A stretch of 64,000 nt of DNA, from assembly GCF_042100115.1 (NCBI RefSeq), contig NC_091272.1, forward strand, positions 1,798,001 through 1,862,000, given 5' to 3'. Below the pieces are notes generated by a model. It ran no database searches, had not been told where the DNA came from, and saw only the letters and a program-made list of their open reading frames with translations. Origin of the DNA: Alternaria dauci (taxonomy: Eukaryota; Ascomycota; Dothideomycetes; Pleosporales; Pleosporaceae). Positions 21,616 through 34,740 of this stretch are shown piece by piece. The first letter of the stretch is position 1; each line of letters starts with the position of its first letter. The translations under genes were made by a program, and so were the position numbers.

Positions 21616-24600
21616 AGAGTTTCATTTACTGGGCGATTTCTCTTTCTCTTTCTTGATTGTACTTTGTGCGAGGCGTTTGGAAGACGCTTTTACGAAGTCA
21701 TGAATGCTTGCACGAGATTTCCTGTTTGCACGTAGGGTACGAGGATTTGTTCATTTGGGCGCTTTTTATATCCACTCGTCTTTTGGCGGCCTGTTGTACC
21801 TAGACTTGCTTCGCGGAGGACATTGAGGATTTCCGTCGACCAAAATTCTCTGTCTCCGATTACTTTCCGAGACGATCGTAGGCGCACGGAGCTCCCTCGA
21901 CCATGGGTAGAGCATCAGTTTACGGTTCATAATGCTTAAGATCACAACCTTCCATCACACTCCTACTTCACATATCCACTTCTAGCTGTGACATGACTAC
22001 CTGAACGTGGTGCTCCAGTGACAACTGTTGTACCCGAGATTCCCGCACATTCCCCTGCGACTCGCTCAATCACAGTCTCACACCGCAAAATCCAGGCTTA
22101 CGGGCTGCATTTACCCCACGGACACGAATTATATCTATATTACGCGCACACATCACGAGTTCATCATCAAGTTCCGCGGCAGTGGTTCAAATTGATCACA
22201 TCATTGGTCCGGCTCGGCACGGCAGTTTGGGCTTCCACCACGCACGTCCCGTAGATCTTGGATTTACAGCACGAAGATCGTAATCTGTTTTTTTCCCATC
22301 GGGCGTGCAGAAGTTTCGCTTCGCGTTTTAGACAACTAGCTTTCATGGCGGTTCGGTAGACGAGGTCGGCATATATCAATGTCCGAGTGTCCGGTTGATC
22401 TCGTGTCGGATCTAGGACGCTGTTAGTAAACAGACATTCTCGTGATGTGATGACTTGGCTGGGTGGCGTCTGCCTAGTTGAAGTTTCTTCCGCTTTTGGT
22501 ATACTAATGCTTGGAGCACCGTGATTTCTGATCATGTATACCTGGAAAGCATTCAAATCGCTGCAAATATTGGACTAACAGGTTTGAGAATCTAGGCGTA
22601 GAGGTGTGACGACGCATTGTCGTGTTTGGGCAACAATGTGTGCGCTCTCCGCGGTTTCCGTGGTACCGAACGTTGATACCGTAGGTGCGGTGACACACAG
22701 GTAGCGACTGGTCATCTTTGCTCTTTGTTCGAGAAGCATGGGTTCTACGGTAGAAGGTCTGAGCAACAGTTTTGAAGCCACACACTTTCGAACCCACAAA
22801 GACACACTCGGTCTGTATGTGCTCGAAAGACTGAAGACGTTGTACTGATAATTGCTCACCCATCCCGTCGTCGCCTTGTCACTGTAGCAGCACCTGCTAC
22901 GATATTGACTGCATAGCACAGGACTCTCGTCTCAGACTCAATCAGAGATGGACACTCGTGATTAGACTGCGCAGCAAGAATAGTCAAGCCAGCATAGAAC
23001 GCCATCACCGAAGCCAGGGCAGATGTTTCGCTACGGCAATGGTGTTGTGGGGTCCCGAGTATACCTTGCCCACGTGTACGTGTCCATGTTTATACAGGTT
23101 CATCCCTTGCATTCAATCTCACACATGTCAGCACACTACATGAATGCCAGGCAATAGACATGAAGAAAACAACAGCCTCAACATCCCGGATAAATTAAGT
23201 GACCACTCCTGTGTTACCACAACCATATCCCGGTGCAACAAACCGCAAAGTCTGGTTCAAAAGCCTGGGCCGAGAGCCCGATTACTTGGCGTTTGGAAAA
23301 CAATGCGTATGGCTGTTTGGTTCGTGATTTGGATGCTGAGCGGTGTGACTATCTGTGCGCTGCAGTGGTTTGTTACTAGATGATGCAGTGCTCACCGCGG
23401 ACCCGTGCAATGGTGCAGCGGGTGTGAAGAGTAGCCAGACAGACAGCCGAAATACGCCGGATTAGCCAAGCCTAGAACAAGAAGAAGGAGCTTTGGTTGT
23501 GAAACATAGGTATGAGGTGTGGAGTGGCGAGCGATGTAACGAAGTAAGTTGGTGTAGTCAAACTACCTAGTATTGTGGCGCTTCTGGTGGAAGTCACCTT
23601 GACTAACGCATCTGGATATTGATAAGAGTCATGTTTGATCTATGGGGTAAGTCTACCATCTTGTTGATCATCATCGCGGTGCCAGATGCCGCTCTGTCGT
23701 GGTCGTCTACTTACTTGGCAATTCGATAGAACGGAAAAGCGAACCACCTTTCCAAAAGTCGTGAAAGTCTTAGCAGCATTCCCAAGACATTTCAAACAAA
23801 AGCGGTCCATGACGAAACAGGGTAACTTGCGCACTTTTTGACGCCTCCACGGAGTGACATGCATACTCAGCCACCACCGTAACGACCAAGCCTGCAACGA
23901 CATGCCCACCATCATAAAGGAGCAATAAGCAAGCCTTAGCCGAAACAAGCGATACAGAAATCTCTCAGCCCGTCTTGACCTTCCTTCGCAGTTTTGGTAC
24001 CCGCACTAATTGCGGCTGTGGCTCATCTACATAGCGGGAAGCCAAGCAATCCGCTCGTCTTGTCGCGGCACCTTCTGTGGTGGGCGCGGGGCCAGGGCTC
24101 TCATGGTGTGTAGATTAAATAGCGTCGGTGGGAAATTTATGTCCGATGGACTGTGTACGTGCGCAGGTGGGTAGTACCAAACTATTTGGCGTATACAAGA
24201 GGTTGGTATCTGATAAGTGCCGCTTGGGCAGCAGGTACATGATGTCGCTGTACATGGTTCCAAGTAGCGCGGCAAGCTTGGCAGCATTGCGCAATGTCGA
24301 TCCTTATAGTGAGAACAGATTTACAGTCTAGATCGGATTCACCTTTGGGCTCGACCTACATCATGTGACTAAAAAACATCTGGGTGCCACATGTGGAGTG
24401 TGATACCTCAACCACTGCTTGGCAATGCGAACTTTGTGGGCTCAATAAACGTCCCGACCAAGATTTCAATTTGTCCGTGCAGGTGCTACAGCCGGCTGCG
24501 TAAGCAGACGGTAACAACAATACAGTGGCATGCATTAGAAACAAAGACAAATTGATAATGGAAGCCCGCCACTGGAAGACATCGAGGTGATTGTAGAATG

Positions 24601-24797
24601 GAAACAGATTCATGATCGGTGACAGAACGCTAGACGTGCCCAGAACTCCTACCATGCAAGTGCAAGTACGACCTACCCCCACTGACGCGTGGATATCTGA
24701 AACCGCTGATAAGGGACATCGCCAGACTCCGCGCAACCACTAAACAATGACCACAAGACGCCTGTCGCTCAACATAGCTTCAGAACATTCCGACATG
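21616..24797. other. 3.2-kb gene-poor interval
   Basis: Only short, unrelated ORFs on both strands. No RNA gene, transposon ends or long repeat were recognised. It separates the MFS gene from the LDB17 3' end. Confidence 0.5.
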
Positions 24798-26400
24798 TTA
24801 TTGCGCCACCTTCGACATACTTGGCGTTTGCACGCCAGGTTGTGCAGTGTGACCTGCGATCTCCAAGACGCTCGTTGAGCTCTCGCTACTACCTTGCACA
24901 GTCATGCCCAGCGCTCGTCGTGCGTACTCTTTTTGGCCGTTCGCCACATGGTCGACCTGGGAGTTTACGGTACCATTACCATTGGCCGAGCCGTGTTCCG
25001 CGATGGCAGCCGGAGGCTGTAACCATTGTACACTAGTACATCGATTCACAAGTCGTACGGTGGTCTCGTCAACAGGTGCGAAATGGTTACCGCTTGATAC
25101 AAGGAGGTGGAGGAGCCGCAGTAGTTCTTCACGCTTGTAATGTGGTGGCTTGCTGATCTGGCTGTACATGAGTATCGGATGTAGGACCCGCAGGTATGTA
25201 TGTCGTAATGCATTTGCAGCAGCCGAGTCGTGTGGCAGATCTATAAGGTTCCGAAGGATGACGTCGACCAGGACGTGAAGATCGTTGGTGTAGAAGTATT
25301 CGGCCGTGGAAGGATTGCCGAAGAGTAGGTAAAGCACTTTGAGGATTAGAAGCTGGAGGGAGGTCTCCGACTCGCGGTTCAGAAGAAGAATCAAGTTGCA
25401 TCCGAAAGTCTTGTAGGTCATTCCATGGGTCGAGATGGCTTTAATGACCCGATTTGTTATTCCAGGTCGTCCATCGCTATGACGGCTAGTCGACGCTACA
25501 AGGTACTGTTCGTTCAAAACCAACTGCTTTGGAGTCAGCTTGACAGTTGTTCACAGGTGCGAGCAGACTGACCAGAACACGTATTACGGGATAGTGATAT
25601 GGATCATCAGCATCGTCGGAAGCACCTTCTATTATCTCCAGCAGGTAGATGATGAAGGCGTCGTTCACCGCAGCTACACAGCAAGCATTAGCAGTGGTTC
25701 CAAGAAGAATGGGCAATGGTGGCGTTTTCATACAAAAGTCGTCCCACGTCAGTCGCTGAACCCGAGAAGATTCGTAGAGCAGTTGTAGGAGTAGTTGATG
25801 CAGAGTAGTCTCCTCCTGCACACTTGGCGTCTGCACCAACTCAACAAGTCTGGCAAAGGTGCCCTCCGAGTGCATCATCTCAAAAATGTCATCGTCTTTG
25901 CTGTTGCGACCATCGTATAGGAGGAAGGCGGCCACTATGTGAAGAGTAGGGTTATCATCTTCCTATCGCGTTGGTCAGCCTCAACCTCAGCCTCAGCTCC
26001 AGCCAGCATCCATGCGGTCCAGACATGGGCCAACGTACCTGCAAGAGGCAATATATTATCTGCCGCCGTACATATGTCTTGTTGGAAGCGAAGAGTTCGC
26101 CCTCGAGCATACGAAAGATGCATTTCGCAACGCTAAAGTCGGTTTGGAGGTATTCGGCTGTTGGTGGTCAACGTCGGTCACGGCAAGGGTCGAAGATGCG
26201 TACATCTATAATTTGTGGTGACATTAAGAAAGGATCGCAGCGAGTTGTCGATGGTGTCGTGCTGGTGACAGCGCGTCGAGACTATATCGTCGAGTTCTGT
26301 GTAGCGTGTTAGTCGAGGCTGTTGGTGGGGGTTGCCAGACGCTCTCACCATCCCAGAACTGTTGCTCATTCTCGAGGTCATACGACACCTCAAATGCCAT
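24798..26400 (-). CDS. LDB17: SPIN90/Ldb17 family actin-patch protein
   Basis: Regulator of Arp2/3-driven actin assembly at endocytic patches. Six exons: 26349-26400, 26204-26296, 26039-26157, 25734-25962, 25573-25673 and 24798-25523 (439 aa). Spliced text begins [20 protein letters not shown] and continues with [44 protein letters not shown] and [16 protein letters not shown]. It then gives the leucine-rich block [20 protein letters not shown] and [20 protein letters not shown], typical of the SPIN90/Ldb17 leucine-rich domain. The last ~70 residues are Ser/Gly/Asn-rich and probably disordered. The high intron density explains why no single ORF covers the gene. The start is the first ATG giving the conserved N terminus. 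Confidence 0.85.
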
Positions 26401-27253
26401 GTCGTAGTCGCGGGCCTCTGACAACAATCATCCTCTCCAGCGATCAAGGCTGCCGAGGGCGGTGCAGAGAGGCGCAAACTGTTCGTTGTCGGAGCGTTGA
26501 TGCGAACAACTGACCATCAAGACGCCGGAGATCCGCCGGCGTTAGCTAGTGCGTCACCGATACTGCTTGGGGTATAGGGTAGTCTATTGTTACCACGCCT
26601 TTAGCACTTGCACTCCAACATGCAAATGTCCTCACGTACCTCTCAGTCTAGGGTCGTCGGCAGCATCTTGTTCTTCTCTGTCTGATATCTGAAAATGAGC
26701 GTGTGCCCTAGAGACCCACCAACAACCACGGAAACGCAGTGACACGTCAGACACTCCGAACAGCTCTCCAATGCCATCACGATCATCCTCTCCACCAAAG
26801 CACGGCTTTGATGATAAGCGCGAGAGTCTAAGTGGCCATCTATGAGTACTTTTGGAGCGCACCAACGCGTTCATATACGGCTTAGACGCCTCGGCTTCCT
26901 GATAGCGACGGCATGTCAATTTCACGCCCTTCATGCCCCTTACCTCTTTGCATGTCACCACGCCCTTCCACAGTCTTCAATAGCTTTGTCAAAGATGCTT
27001 CTTTGGGAAAGATCCGTCAATCGGAAATAAGCATTAGAAATCATATCCATGGACATGGCCCAATGTTTCCATACACACGTATCAACCCAACTAGCTTCCA
27101 GCGCCTCCAATGCAATGCTGCGGTGGCTCAAGCCCACCACTTGACACCTAATGATACAGTGTGTGATCCACCTCGGTACACACCCGTCTTGTCCAAATTT
27201 ACAGATCTCTGTCGTATATACATCCTTCGTAGCATGTCTCTTGTCGTTCGTAT
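26401..27253. other. gene-free interval between the LDB17 start and VPS41 3' end
   Basis: 853 bp holding the LDB17 promoter and the VPS41 3' flank. Open frames here look like noise on both strands. Confidence 0.5.
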
Positions 27254-30200
27254 TTATTCTTCGCCAACTACCTCCTGCTCCCGACAAACAACACAGCCCC
27301 GGCCTACTGCTTTCTTGATAACATGTGCATGCGCTACCTTAGCGCCCACACTTCTTGTCCATCTTCCGCCACTCTCTTGAGCATCAGCGGCGAGTTGCTG
27401 TTGTAGGCCAGCTGCGACACTCGCGCTAGCACTCGTCTTGGGAAGTAGACAAGTGAGATGGAAGACGTGGCCACATGCAAACCCCACAAGCGTGTCACGA
27501 GACAGAGGCATAGGCCCACCTTCGACGGTGGCGGCCTCTTCTTCGGCCGTGGGGAGCGTAAAGGGACGATGGCACCCTACACAGTGGCCAGGTGGTGCTT
27601 CGCCTTCAGGTGCTTCGGCAGGAGCGGGGTCGAGGTTCGGGGCCGTGGTAGTTGAGGATACGGCTGTAGTTCTCTTATCAGCTTTAGCTGTTGCTTTTGC
27701 TGCGGTTGCCGGATCAATGCCTTTGGGCTCAATGTCGATTTGCCCTTTTGCGTGGCGATGCTTCTCGTGACCTTTGCCGTCACATGGTATGACTTCAAAC
27801 TTGACACCCCGTTTTTGGCCGGCACGTAGCGTGTCCATGCCAGCTGCTACTTCGCCCCGAAGAACTCTCGCAACGCCTTCTGAGATGGAGTGTTGTATCT
27901 CATATTCGCGCACCATGCGGCCTATGCCGTCCCTTAGCCCTTCAATTTCGAGGCCTTCGGGGATGCGGCGGACGAGTTTGATAGGATCTATTGCTGTGCC
28001 GACTTCCTCGAGTAGACCGCGAATAAAGTGAGGTTTGTCCATGGAATACTCCAAGAGGTCATTCCAGAGATCAGGATCATCTTGCTCTTTGGCGAAGGAA
28101 ATGGCGAAGCTGACGTCCGAGAGATTCTTAATAATCAGGTACAAAGCGCGCTTGGTTTGGCCAGTCTTGGAGAGGATGTGTCTGTAGTAGGTCAGCAAAT
28201 CAAGTAAAACTGGTGCACTGGAAACAGTCTCGACTTACACAAGCTCTGGAATGTACTCTCTCCTCTCACACTCGGCGGTGGCTTTGCTCAGATCATAATT
28301 TTGAGATTTGCGCAAGTACTCCATCAACAGCGGTCGATCGTACTCAGCAAACAGCTCCACCATGAGATCCGCAAACTCTTCTGCAACAATCTTGCCGTCA
28401 GCCGCCAGGCGGTCCTCAGCGACCCGCTCTTTAGCCGTCTTCGCTGTTCGTTCATGCATTTCTGGCTTCCAGAGCTTCCGTAGATAAAAGTGCAGGAATG
28501 GTCTGAACGCTGGGCCTTTCGCCTGTAACTGGCTTTCAACATCACTCGCAGGGATGGTACCACGGCAGCCTTCCTCTACGAGAACATTGATGGCTTCTGC
28601 CGAGGCTTCTTCCAACTCTTCTAGCTTCGCTGAAGCTGACTTCATCTGCTCCTTCGAAACACCCATCATGATGAAGCCAGGAATATCGTCTCGTACAGCT
28701 TCTACCAAATGGAAATCCCGTATGAGAGTCATGGCTGCTTCCGCGTTTTGCAACCGAATGTAACAGCGTAGCGCTTCTCTTTGCCTGCCACTGGCAAGGA
28801 ACAGTTTTGCAAGGCCATCCTGCAGTATCCGCCAGTCTCGGCCTTGTACACCACCCTCGATAGATTCCTCAGTGACATCGCCAGCAGAGAGCTTGCTTTT
28901 GATAGCCTCAACGACACTGTTGATATCGAATAAGTCTGGATCCCAATCCTCAAGCAGGTGCTTGAAGCGTATGCGATCATGTATGATGTAGTGACCAAGG
29001 ATCACCTCGTATACCATGGAAGGCAGTGGCGGTTGTATGGGCTTCTTGGGAACATAGGGAGAGATCTCGTTGAAGTGGTTGGTCTGTGCAAACTTCCACA
29101 CCCAATGTTCCCACCTTGTGGAAGTGCCGAGTACGCGACCAGCGACCTTGCCTGCTTGCTTCCAGTCGCCAGAACTAACAAGCTGTTGCACCCATAGATC
29201 TCCGATGCGACGCTTCTCTTTCTCTACTGCCGAGTTCTGATTCGCTCTCGTGGCAGATAAGGTTGTCTGGGATGCGCTGTCGTCTGCGAAGAATTCGTGC
29301 AAGCTTCCCTGTTGCTTTGTAGGCGTACTGGGGTCTGAGCTTTCTGAAGCTGATTGGGAGACAGACGCGATGATCTCAGGATGGTCTTCCAAAAGCTCCC
29401 ATGCGTCCTTGTAGTTTTCGTGCTCGAGTTCCCACTGGAAGTGATCTGAGAGTTCTCGCTTGATGGCTAGTACACAGTCATATGGACTCTGTATGAAGAC
29501 CTTCAGCCCTGCTGTTGCAGCGTTCGGATGTACCGGTTGTTGACGCTTGCCTGATATCGAACCAGCAGCATTTCCGGCGCTTGCTGACGACATGGACGGT
29601 GCCCTCGACGGCGGCTTATCAGAACCAATTTGGAGGTTCATCACACTTGCTCCAGAGCTGAATATGCGTGCGGTGGCAGCACCCACGTCCCATATTCCTC
29701 CCCCGATGGCTTCCAGTGCGCTTCTCTGTGCCGGAGTCATTATCTTTGGATGTGGCACGTACAGAGTTCCCAGATGGTAGTCGGCAGCCGAGAGGCTCTC
29801 AAATCGGCTGACGGTCAAAGAATCTACTTCGACTTCATCCGAGGTTGCAGCATCGATGAGTTTGAGCTCTGGAGAAAGACCATTTGTGCGACGGTGCCTT
29901 CCTCCCCTAGGAGTCGTGTCAGGCCCCGAGACTGGATTGTCATCATCGTCGCGTGTTCGGTATGCAAGAACAAGAAGCAAAGAAGGGGTATAGAGCGAAA
30001 TGCCAGAAACAATACAGTCGTCGAAACGAAGGAAACGAAACACCTCGGCGCTTCCGACCGATCTCTCACCAACATCGCGGCCAACGCCAGCCCCGCCAGG
30101 CTGAACGTTGACGATCCATGCGGCATCGCCCCATCCTATAATGAGCTTTTCGAACTTGTTCTCCTTCTTGGGGTCCTTGGGTGCCTGGGACGAGCGGTTG

Positions 30201-31376
30201 TGTGGTAATGTGCCTTCGGTTTTATCCGCAAGGTGGTGGCCATTCATGCTCATTATAGCATCATCGTCCGACTCGAGCGACCGGTCGTCAACCCACTCGA
30301 TCCGTGCTTTCCATACGCCGGCCATCTCTTGCCATATCCGACGGTTTGGCTTTTCGATAAAGCCAATTCTTTTCCAAGCGTTGTCGGAGTCGGCACTGTC
30401 GAGGTGGAGATCGGTGCGCATGATACGGATGCCATGTTCATTGGACCAAGCTACAAACTTGCCGGAGAGGGACCATTTGATGGCAGTTATGGTGCCTTCT
30501 CCAGAATGCAGGATAGTGTCCTTCCCACTGTGTCCGCCAAGACCTATCGCACCAAGCCATCCTTGAGCTGTCTGTGATGCGGAGCTGGTATTGGCGTTGG
30601 AACGTACACCGGTTGGTCCTCCTACAGTGTGGATGAGCTCGCCAGCTAATCCACCGGATATGTATGAGCGGTCGTTCTTGTAGTCCGGCGAAAGCGCAAC
30701 GGCCTGCACAGGGCGACCGAAGTTTCGGAGTGTGACGTCTTTGGGATCGACCAGGGAGGATACACACACGTGCCCGTCAATGGAAGAAGAGGCTATGTAT
30801 ATCTGATTCGACGGCGTCGACGGCACCTGGGCTTGGCGCGGTGTGCGAGGAGACCCTGCGTTGCCCGCAGGCGAGTCTGTTCGTCTGGAAGATGCGTTTG
30901 TCTGGTCTGCTGACCTGAGATCCGAGGCTGTGGGCACAAAGGGCTGCGAGGCCAACAGCGGCGATACCGATAGGGCAGTCACCGAGGCCGCGGGATGGGC
31001 GTTGTAGGTGCGAAGGATTTGGAAAGAAGGGATGCTGAAGGCATGGATGTTGCCATTGTGGGTGCCTACAATCTACGTGCAGTGTCAGCATCCAGTCGAC
31101 AGCTGGCAGTGCTCATGCGCATCCAGCAGGGAGCTATGACCGTACCATCTTGTCCCCAGCGACGACAAAGGTAGCGGTCGCGTCACCATTGCGATACACG
31201 GGTCCCAGGTCTCTTGTCAGACGACTGTACTTGAGCTTGGGCTCTTCGTCGACGTCGTCGTCGTCGTCATCCGAGTCGTGGTCGACGCTCTCTTTCCCTT
31301 CGCTCGCTACCTTGTCGACAAGTTTGGCGTCGCGTACAGGCGTGTGCGGCTCGTCTGGGGTGTTTTCCGCAGCCAT
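27254..31376 (-). CDS. VPS41: HOPS complex subunit Vps41
   Basis: Vacuolar tethering (HOPS) subunit that binds Ypt7/Rab7 and drives vacuole and AP-3 vesicle fusion. Exons are 31146-31376, 28239-31072 and 27254-28181 (1330 aa). The N terminus is acidic (a run of Asp near residues 37-43) followed by a WD40-like propeller (VGTHNGNIHAFSIPS, YIASSSIDGHVCV, GEGTITAIKWSLSGKFVAWS). The middle is a clathrin-heavy-chain-type helical repeat region, and the end of the helical repeats is strongly Vps41-like (AKEQDDPDLWNDLLEYSMDK, then PIKLVRRIPEGLEIEGLRDG). A C-terminal RING-like zinc motif follows: CVGCHRPF, ACGHVFHLTC, GCVVC. Long low-complexity insertions are common in filamentous fungi. It shares a short divergent promoter with the DUF155 gene. 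Confidence 0.93.
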
Positions 31377-31615
31377 GCTGGCGGCATGAGCTGCGGCGGG
31401 CGTGGTAGAGGCCTGGGATAGCTCCGGCGCGTGGAGACGTGTAAGTGTTGTCGGTGTCGATGCCCTGTCGATCTAGGCCTATGATGCTGGCCAAGCCATT
31501 CCCGCGGACTTGCAAGGGTCTAGCTCTCCGCAAATGCTCCACCACTCTCAAGATTGATCGCCTCCGCTGCTTGCTTGCTGTTGGAAACCATGTCCGAGGT
31601 GAATTCGCGCTGGCC

Positions 31616-32986
31616 ATGACGGCTTACCGACACTACGCCTTCAACGCCTTGACACGGTGTCCTGCTACGCGCCTTCCACTAAACACCCTACACACGCCTC
31701 CCTTGTTGCGCACCCCCGCAAACCGACTATTCTTGACGACTAGCAAATATGCGAAAAAGGTCGACTTGATCCAGAAGCACGAGGATATAGTCCCGAAAGA
31801 TGAGGCCGCCGGGGGGACGCAGCACAATACGAACCGCAAGGGCCCCCGGAAGAATGCTGGCAAGACGTCGTTGCGGAGTATTGCGGTTGAGGCACAGAGG
31901 TCGCGGGCTTTTGTCAAGTCACGGGGAAGAACACGCTTCATAGATCCCGACGCCGAGACCAAGACGGTGACCGCGTACTGTGCGGCCGAAACCTATGACA
32001 TTACCACTGCTGCTCGGCTTGTCAAAGCCCAAGGCTATGAGCTCGATCCCTTCCAGACCGGCCTATACCCGCAGGTCATACACGTCCAGACTTCCGAACG
32101 ACCGTCAGAGGTCAAGGATTTCCAGCAAGGCGATATATTCATCTTCCCCTCTGGCACGGTGGTGACATGGAATGTCAGGGAACGAGAAGCGCTGAAGCTG
32201 GTCAACCAGGTGCTGCCAGCAGCAGCTGAAGGCTCGCATCTAGACATGCTCGAAACCGAAGACCTGGACTACCTCGAAGACCCCAGCAAAGAAACCAGCG
32301 AGGTAGTCGGCGACACCATCGTCCTCGGCACAAAAGCAGAGCCTGTATCCGACAACCCACCGTCATCGCAGCCCGATGAGTCTGCCAACCCCACTGACCA
32401 ACGTCAAGAAGTAGACACTGTCTTGGCAAAAATAGCCTTCTCTTCTGGTCTCGCCCGTAGCACCAAGCTCGCCGTTCTGGAAACTCTACTATCAGACTAC
32501 CAAAACTCGACCCGCGATATCCCCGCCATGCTCGCCTCCTCCAAAACCATTTCCCCTCGGCGCAGTGCCCCTTTTACACGCTCCTTCATCCTACGTAAAA
32601 CCGGCGAACTGCTGTCTCTCCGTGCCCAGCTAAACCTATACTCGGAGCTCACCGACAGCATGCCCGATATCTTCTGGGATTCGCGACACGAGCTGGGGTT
32701 GGGCGAGTACTATGACCAAGTTGGACGTGCGCTCGACGTTGGGGTACGAATCAAAGTGCTCAACGAGAAGATTGGGTTTGCGCAAGAAATTGCTAGTGTG
32801 TTGAGAGAGCAGTTGAGTGAGAAACATGGGCTGAGACTTGAGTGGGCGATTATTGCCCTCATTGCGGTGGAAGTAGTGCTTGAGTTCTATCGGCATTGGG
32901 ATGAGCGCAGGGGCAAGGACGACCCGGAGAGCACCGAGGCGTTACTGAGGAGTCATCTGGAGAGGTTAGCGGAGACGAAGCTTTGA
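31616..32986 (+). CDS. RMD1/DUF155 family mitochondrial protein (RMND1/Mrx10-like)
   Basis: Intronless. From the ATG at 31616 the product is 456 aa; in-frame ATGs at 31481 and 31484 would add 44-45 residues. Both N termini are Arg-rich and suit mitochondrial import. The DUF155 domain begins near residue 115 with VTAYCAAETYDI and continues through DIFIFPSGTVVTWNVREREA, HLDMLETEDLDYLED, then LAKIAFSSGLARSTKLAVLE, SPRRSAPFTRSFILRKTGEL and DSMPDIFWD. It ends with a single C-terminal transmembrane segment (LEWAIIALIAVEVVLEFYRH), the classic layout of the family. Relatives anchor in the inner membrane near the mitochondrial ribosome. The upstream start would leave only 104 bp between it and VPS41. 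Confidence 0.85.
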   Translation: MTAYRHYAFNALTRCPATRLPLNTLHTPPLLRTPANRLFLTTSKYAKKVDLIQKHEDIVPKDEAAGGTQHNTNRKGPRKNAGKTSLRSIAVEAQRSRAFVKSRGRTRFIDPDAETKTVTAYCAAETYDITTAARLVKAQGYELDPFQTGLYPQVIHVQTSERPSEVKDFQQGDIFIFPSGTVVTWNVREREALKLVNQVLPAAAEGSHLDMLETEDLDYLEDPSKETSEVVGDTIVLGTKAEPVSDNPPSSQPDESANPTDQRQEVDTVLAKIAFSSGLARSTKLAVLETLLSDYQNSTRDIPAMLASSKTISPRRSAPFTRSFILRKTGELLSLRAQLNLYSELTDSMPDIFWDSRHELGLGEYYDQVGRALDVGVRIKVLNEKIGFAQEIASVLREQLSEKHGLRLEWAIIALIAVEVVLEFYRHWDERRGKDDPESTEALLRSHLERLAETKL

Positions 32987-33177
32987 ACTCAACAACGAGA
33001 GCATTACGATGGCATTTTAGCGCAATGATACCCCACTCTAAATTTACGAGCACCTTGAACACACCAGAGGCAAAAGGCACAAAGGAAATAATCTCAATTC
33101 TACAGACAATGTCCGCCCAGCATAGGGGCACAGGTATTTACAAAATTTTCCATAATCCTAGCCATGCTAGTACCCGT

Positions 33178-34494
33178 CTACTGGTCGTCGAGGACGTGCA
33201 GATACTTCTTCTCTTCCCTCTTCTCCTTCTCGCTCATGGGTGGTAGATCATAGTAACTCGAGCTTCGGTAGCCCTTGAGGTACTCAAAAGTCAAGCTCTT
33301 CAACTCAACAGGTTCAATGTCCAGGTCCTTGAAAGTCTTTGCATCCTTGTCAATAATCTGGTCAATAAACTCCCGCTCGACCTCATCAGCCGAGTGGATG
33401 GGCCACCATAGAAGCTTGTTGGCATAGTGTGCGATGGGCTTCAGGAGACGCTTGGGAATGTTGACATGGCGACGCGGCTTCATGGCCTCCTTCTCAACGA
33501 GCTCGTTGATCTCAGCCATGGAGTACTCTGTCGGGCCGTAGAGTTCGTAAGTCTCAGCGGCAGTGGTGTCGTCGTGGAGCATCTTCTCAAGGGCCATGCC
33601 GACATCAATGACATGGACGGGACGGATGCGCTCCTGCAAGTTGTTCGAGGTGATGATGTTCGAGGGGGAAGCGAGACGGTGGAGAAGACGGTCCTCGTAA
33701 CCAAACATGGGCGCAGGGCGAACGATGGTGGTCTCTGGGTAGATGGAGCGTGCTACTTGCTCACCCTGAGCCTTGGTGCGGTAGAACTCGGATGGCGAGT
33801 CCAAGCGTGCGCTGTGAGATGAGACCTGGACAAATCTGTCAATGTCGTACTTGGCGACGGCCTCCACGATGCGCTCTGTGCCGTGGACGTGTACATCCTC
33901 CAGGTCAAAGTTCTTGGTGGGGTAGTCGCGACCAATGAGGTTGTAGACAATGTCAGAATGGCGCACGCTCTCCTCAATAGACGCAGTGTTTCGGAGGTCC
34001 ATCTCGATGAAGATGACTCTGCCCAAGTCTCCGGCGACCTTCAAGTGACGCTTGGCCATCTCCTCGCGGAAGGGGACTACCACTGTACATCCTGAACGGG
34101 CTGTTTGTGCTGTTAGCGCAGTGCACCTCGGCTTTCTCACGACGTGCACACACCCAATCGGTTCACAATGTATCGTCCTAGGAATCCAGTGGCTCCGAAA
34201 ACAGTCGCGGTATATCCTGCATGTGTGTGAGCGTTGGTCTAGCAGGCGGATGCGGGTCGCAGCGCACCTCCGAGCGAGGATCGTCCACCGGAGACAGTCA
34301 GAATCGGCTTTCCAGTCCTATGCCGTTGTCAGCACTCGTTCTGGCGTCGTAGGGTGCAGTCGGGCGGACCTGGTTATCCTGACGTCCGAGTTGAGTTGTT
34401 GTCGACAGGCCGAGGTGGACAGGTTGGCGACACGCTTCAAGGGCATTTGCGCCGACAGCGCCACTGGCGACCGAGCGCAGCGGAGTGGCAGCAT
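33178..34494 (-). CDS. nuo-40: NADH:ubiquinone oxidoreductase 39/40-kDa subunit (NDUFA9 type)
   Basis: Accessory subunit of mitochondrial complex I with a short-chain dehydrogenase fold that binds NADPH structurally. Exons are 34370-34494, 34268-34317, 34154-34216 and 33178-34100 (386 aa). Splicing gives RITRTGKPILTVSGGRSSLG, then the Rossmann motif GATGFLG at residues 66-72. GCTVVVPFREEMAKRHLKV, SDIVYNLIGRDYPTKNF and ERIRPVHVIDVGMA follow. The first ~35 residues (MLPLRCARSPVALS and ANLSTSACRQQ) look like a mitochondrial presequence. The small exons 2 and 3 (50 and 63 nt) hide the conserved N-terminal half from simple ORF calling. The gene is divergent from RPN9, with 246 bp between start codons. 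Confidence 0.92.
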
Positions 34495-34740
34495 AGTTGC
34501 GGCGTTCAATGGCTGCTGGTATGTCGAAGGGAGCTGCTTGCGAGGCGGCTGCCATGTCCAGACATCCGTGGTTGATGGTCTTGGCGCTATGCGCTAATCG
34601 TAGCTTCCGCCGCAACGCCATGACAGCAACAGCGAGTCCCGCCTTCCAACACAACAGCCCAGCTCCTGCCATTCCCTCCTCTCCCACCCAACCCGACACC
34701 CGTATTCTCTCACCCCATCGAAACCCACTACGCGGCAATC

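Noticed and set aside
23640..23948. 102-codon minus-strand ORF
   Set aside because: No family resemblance, no plausible splice partners and no upstream promoter context.
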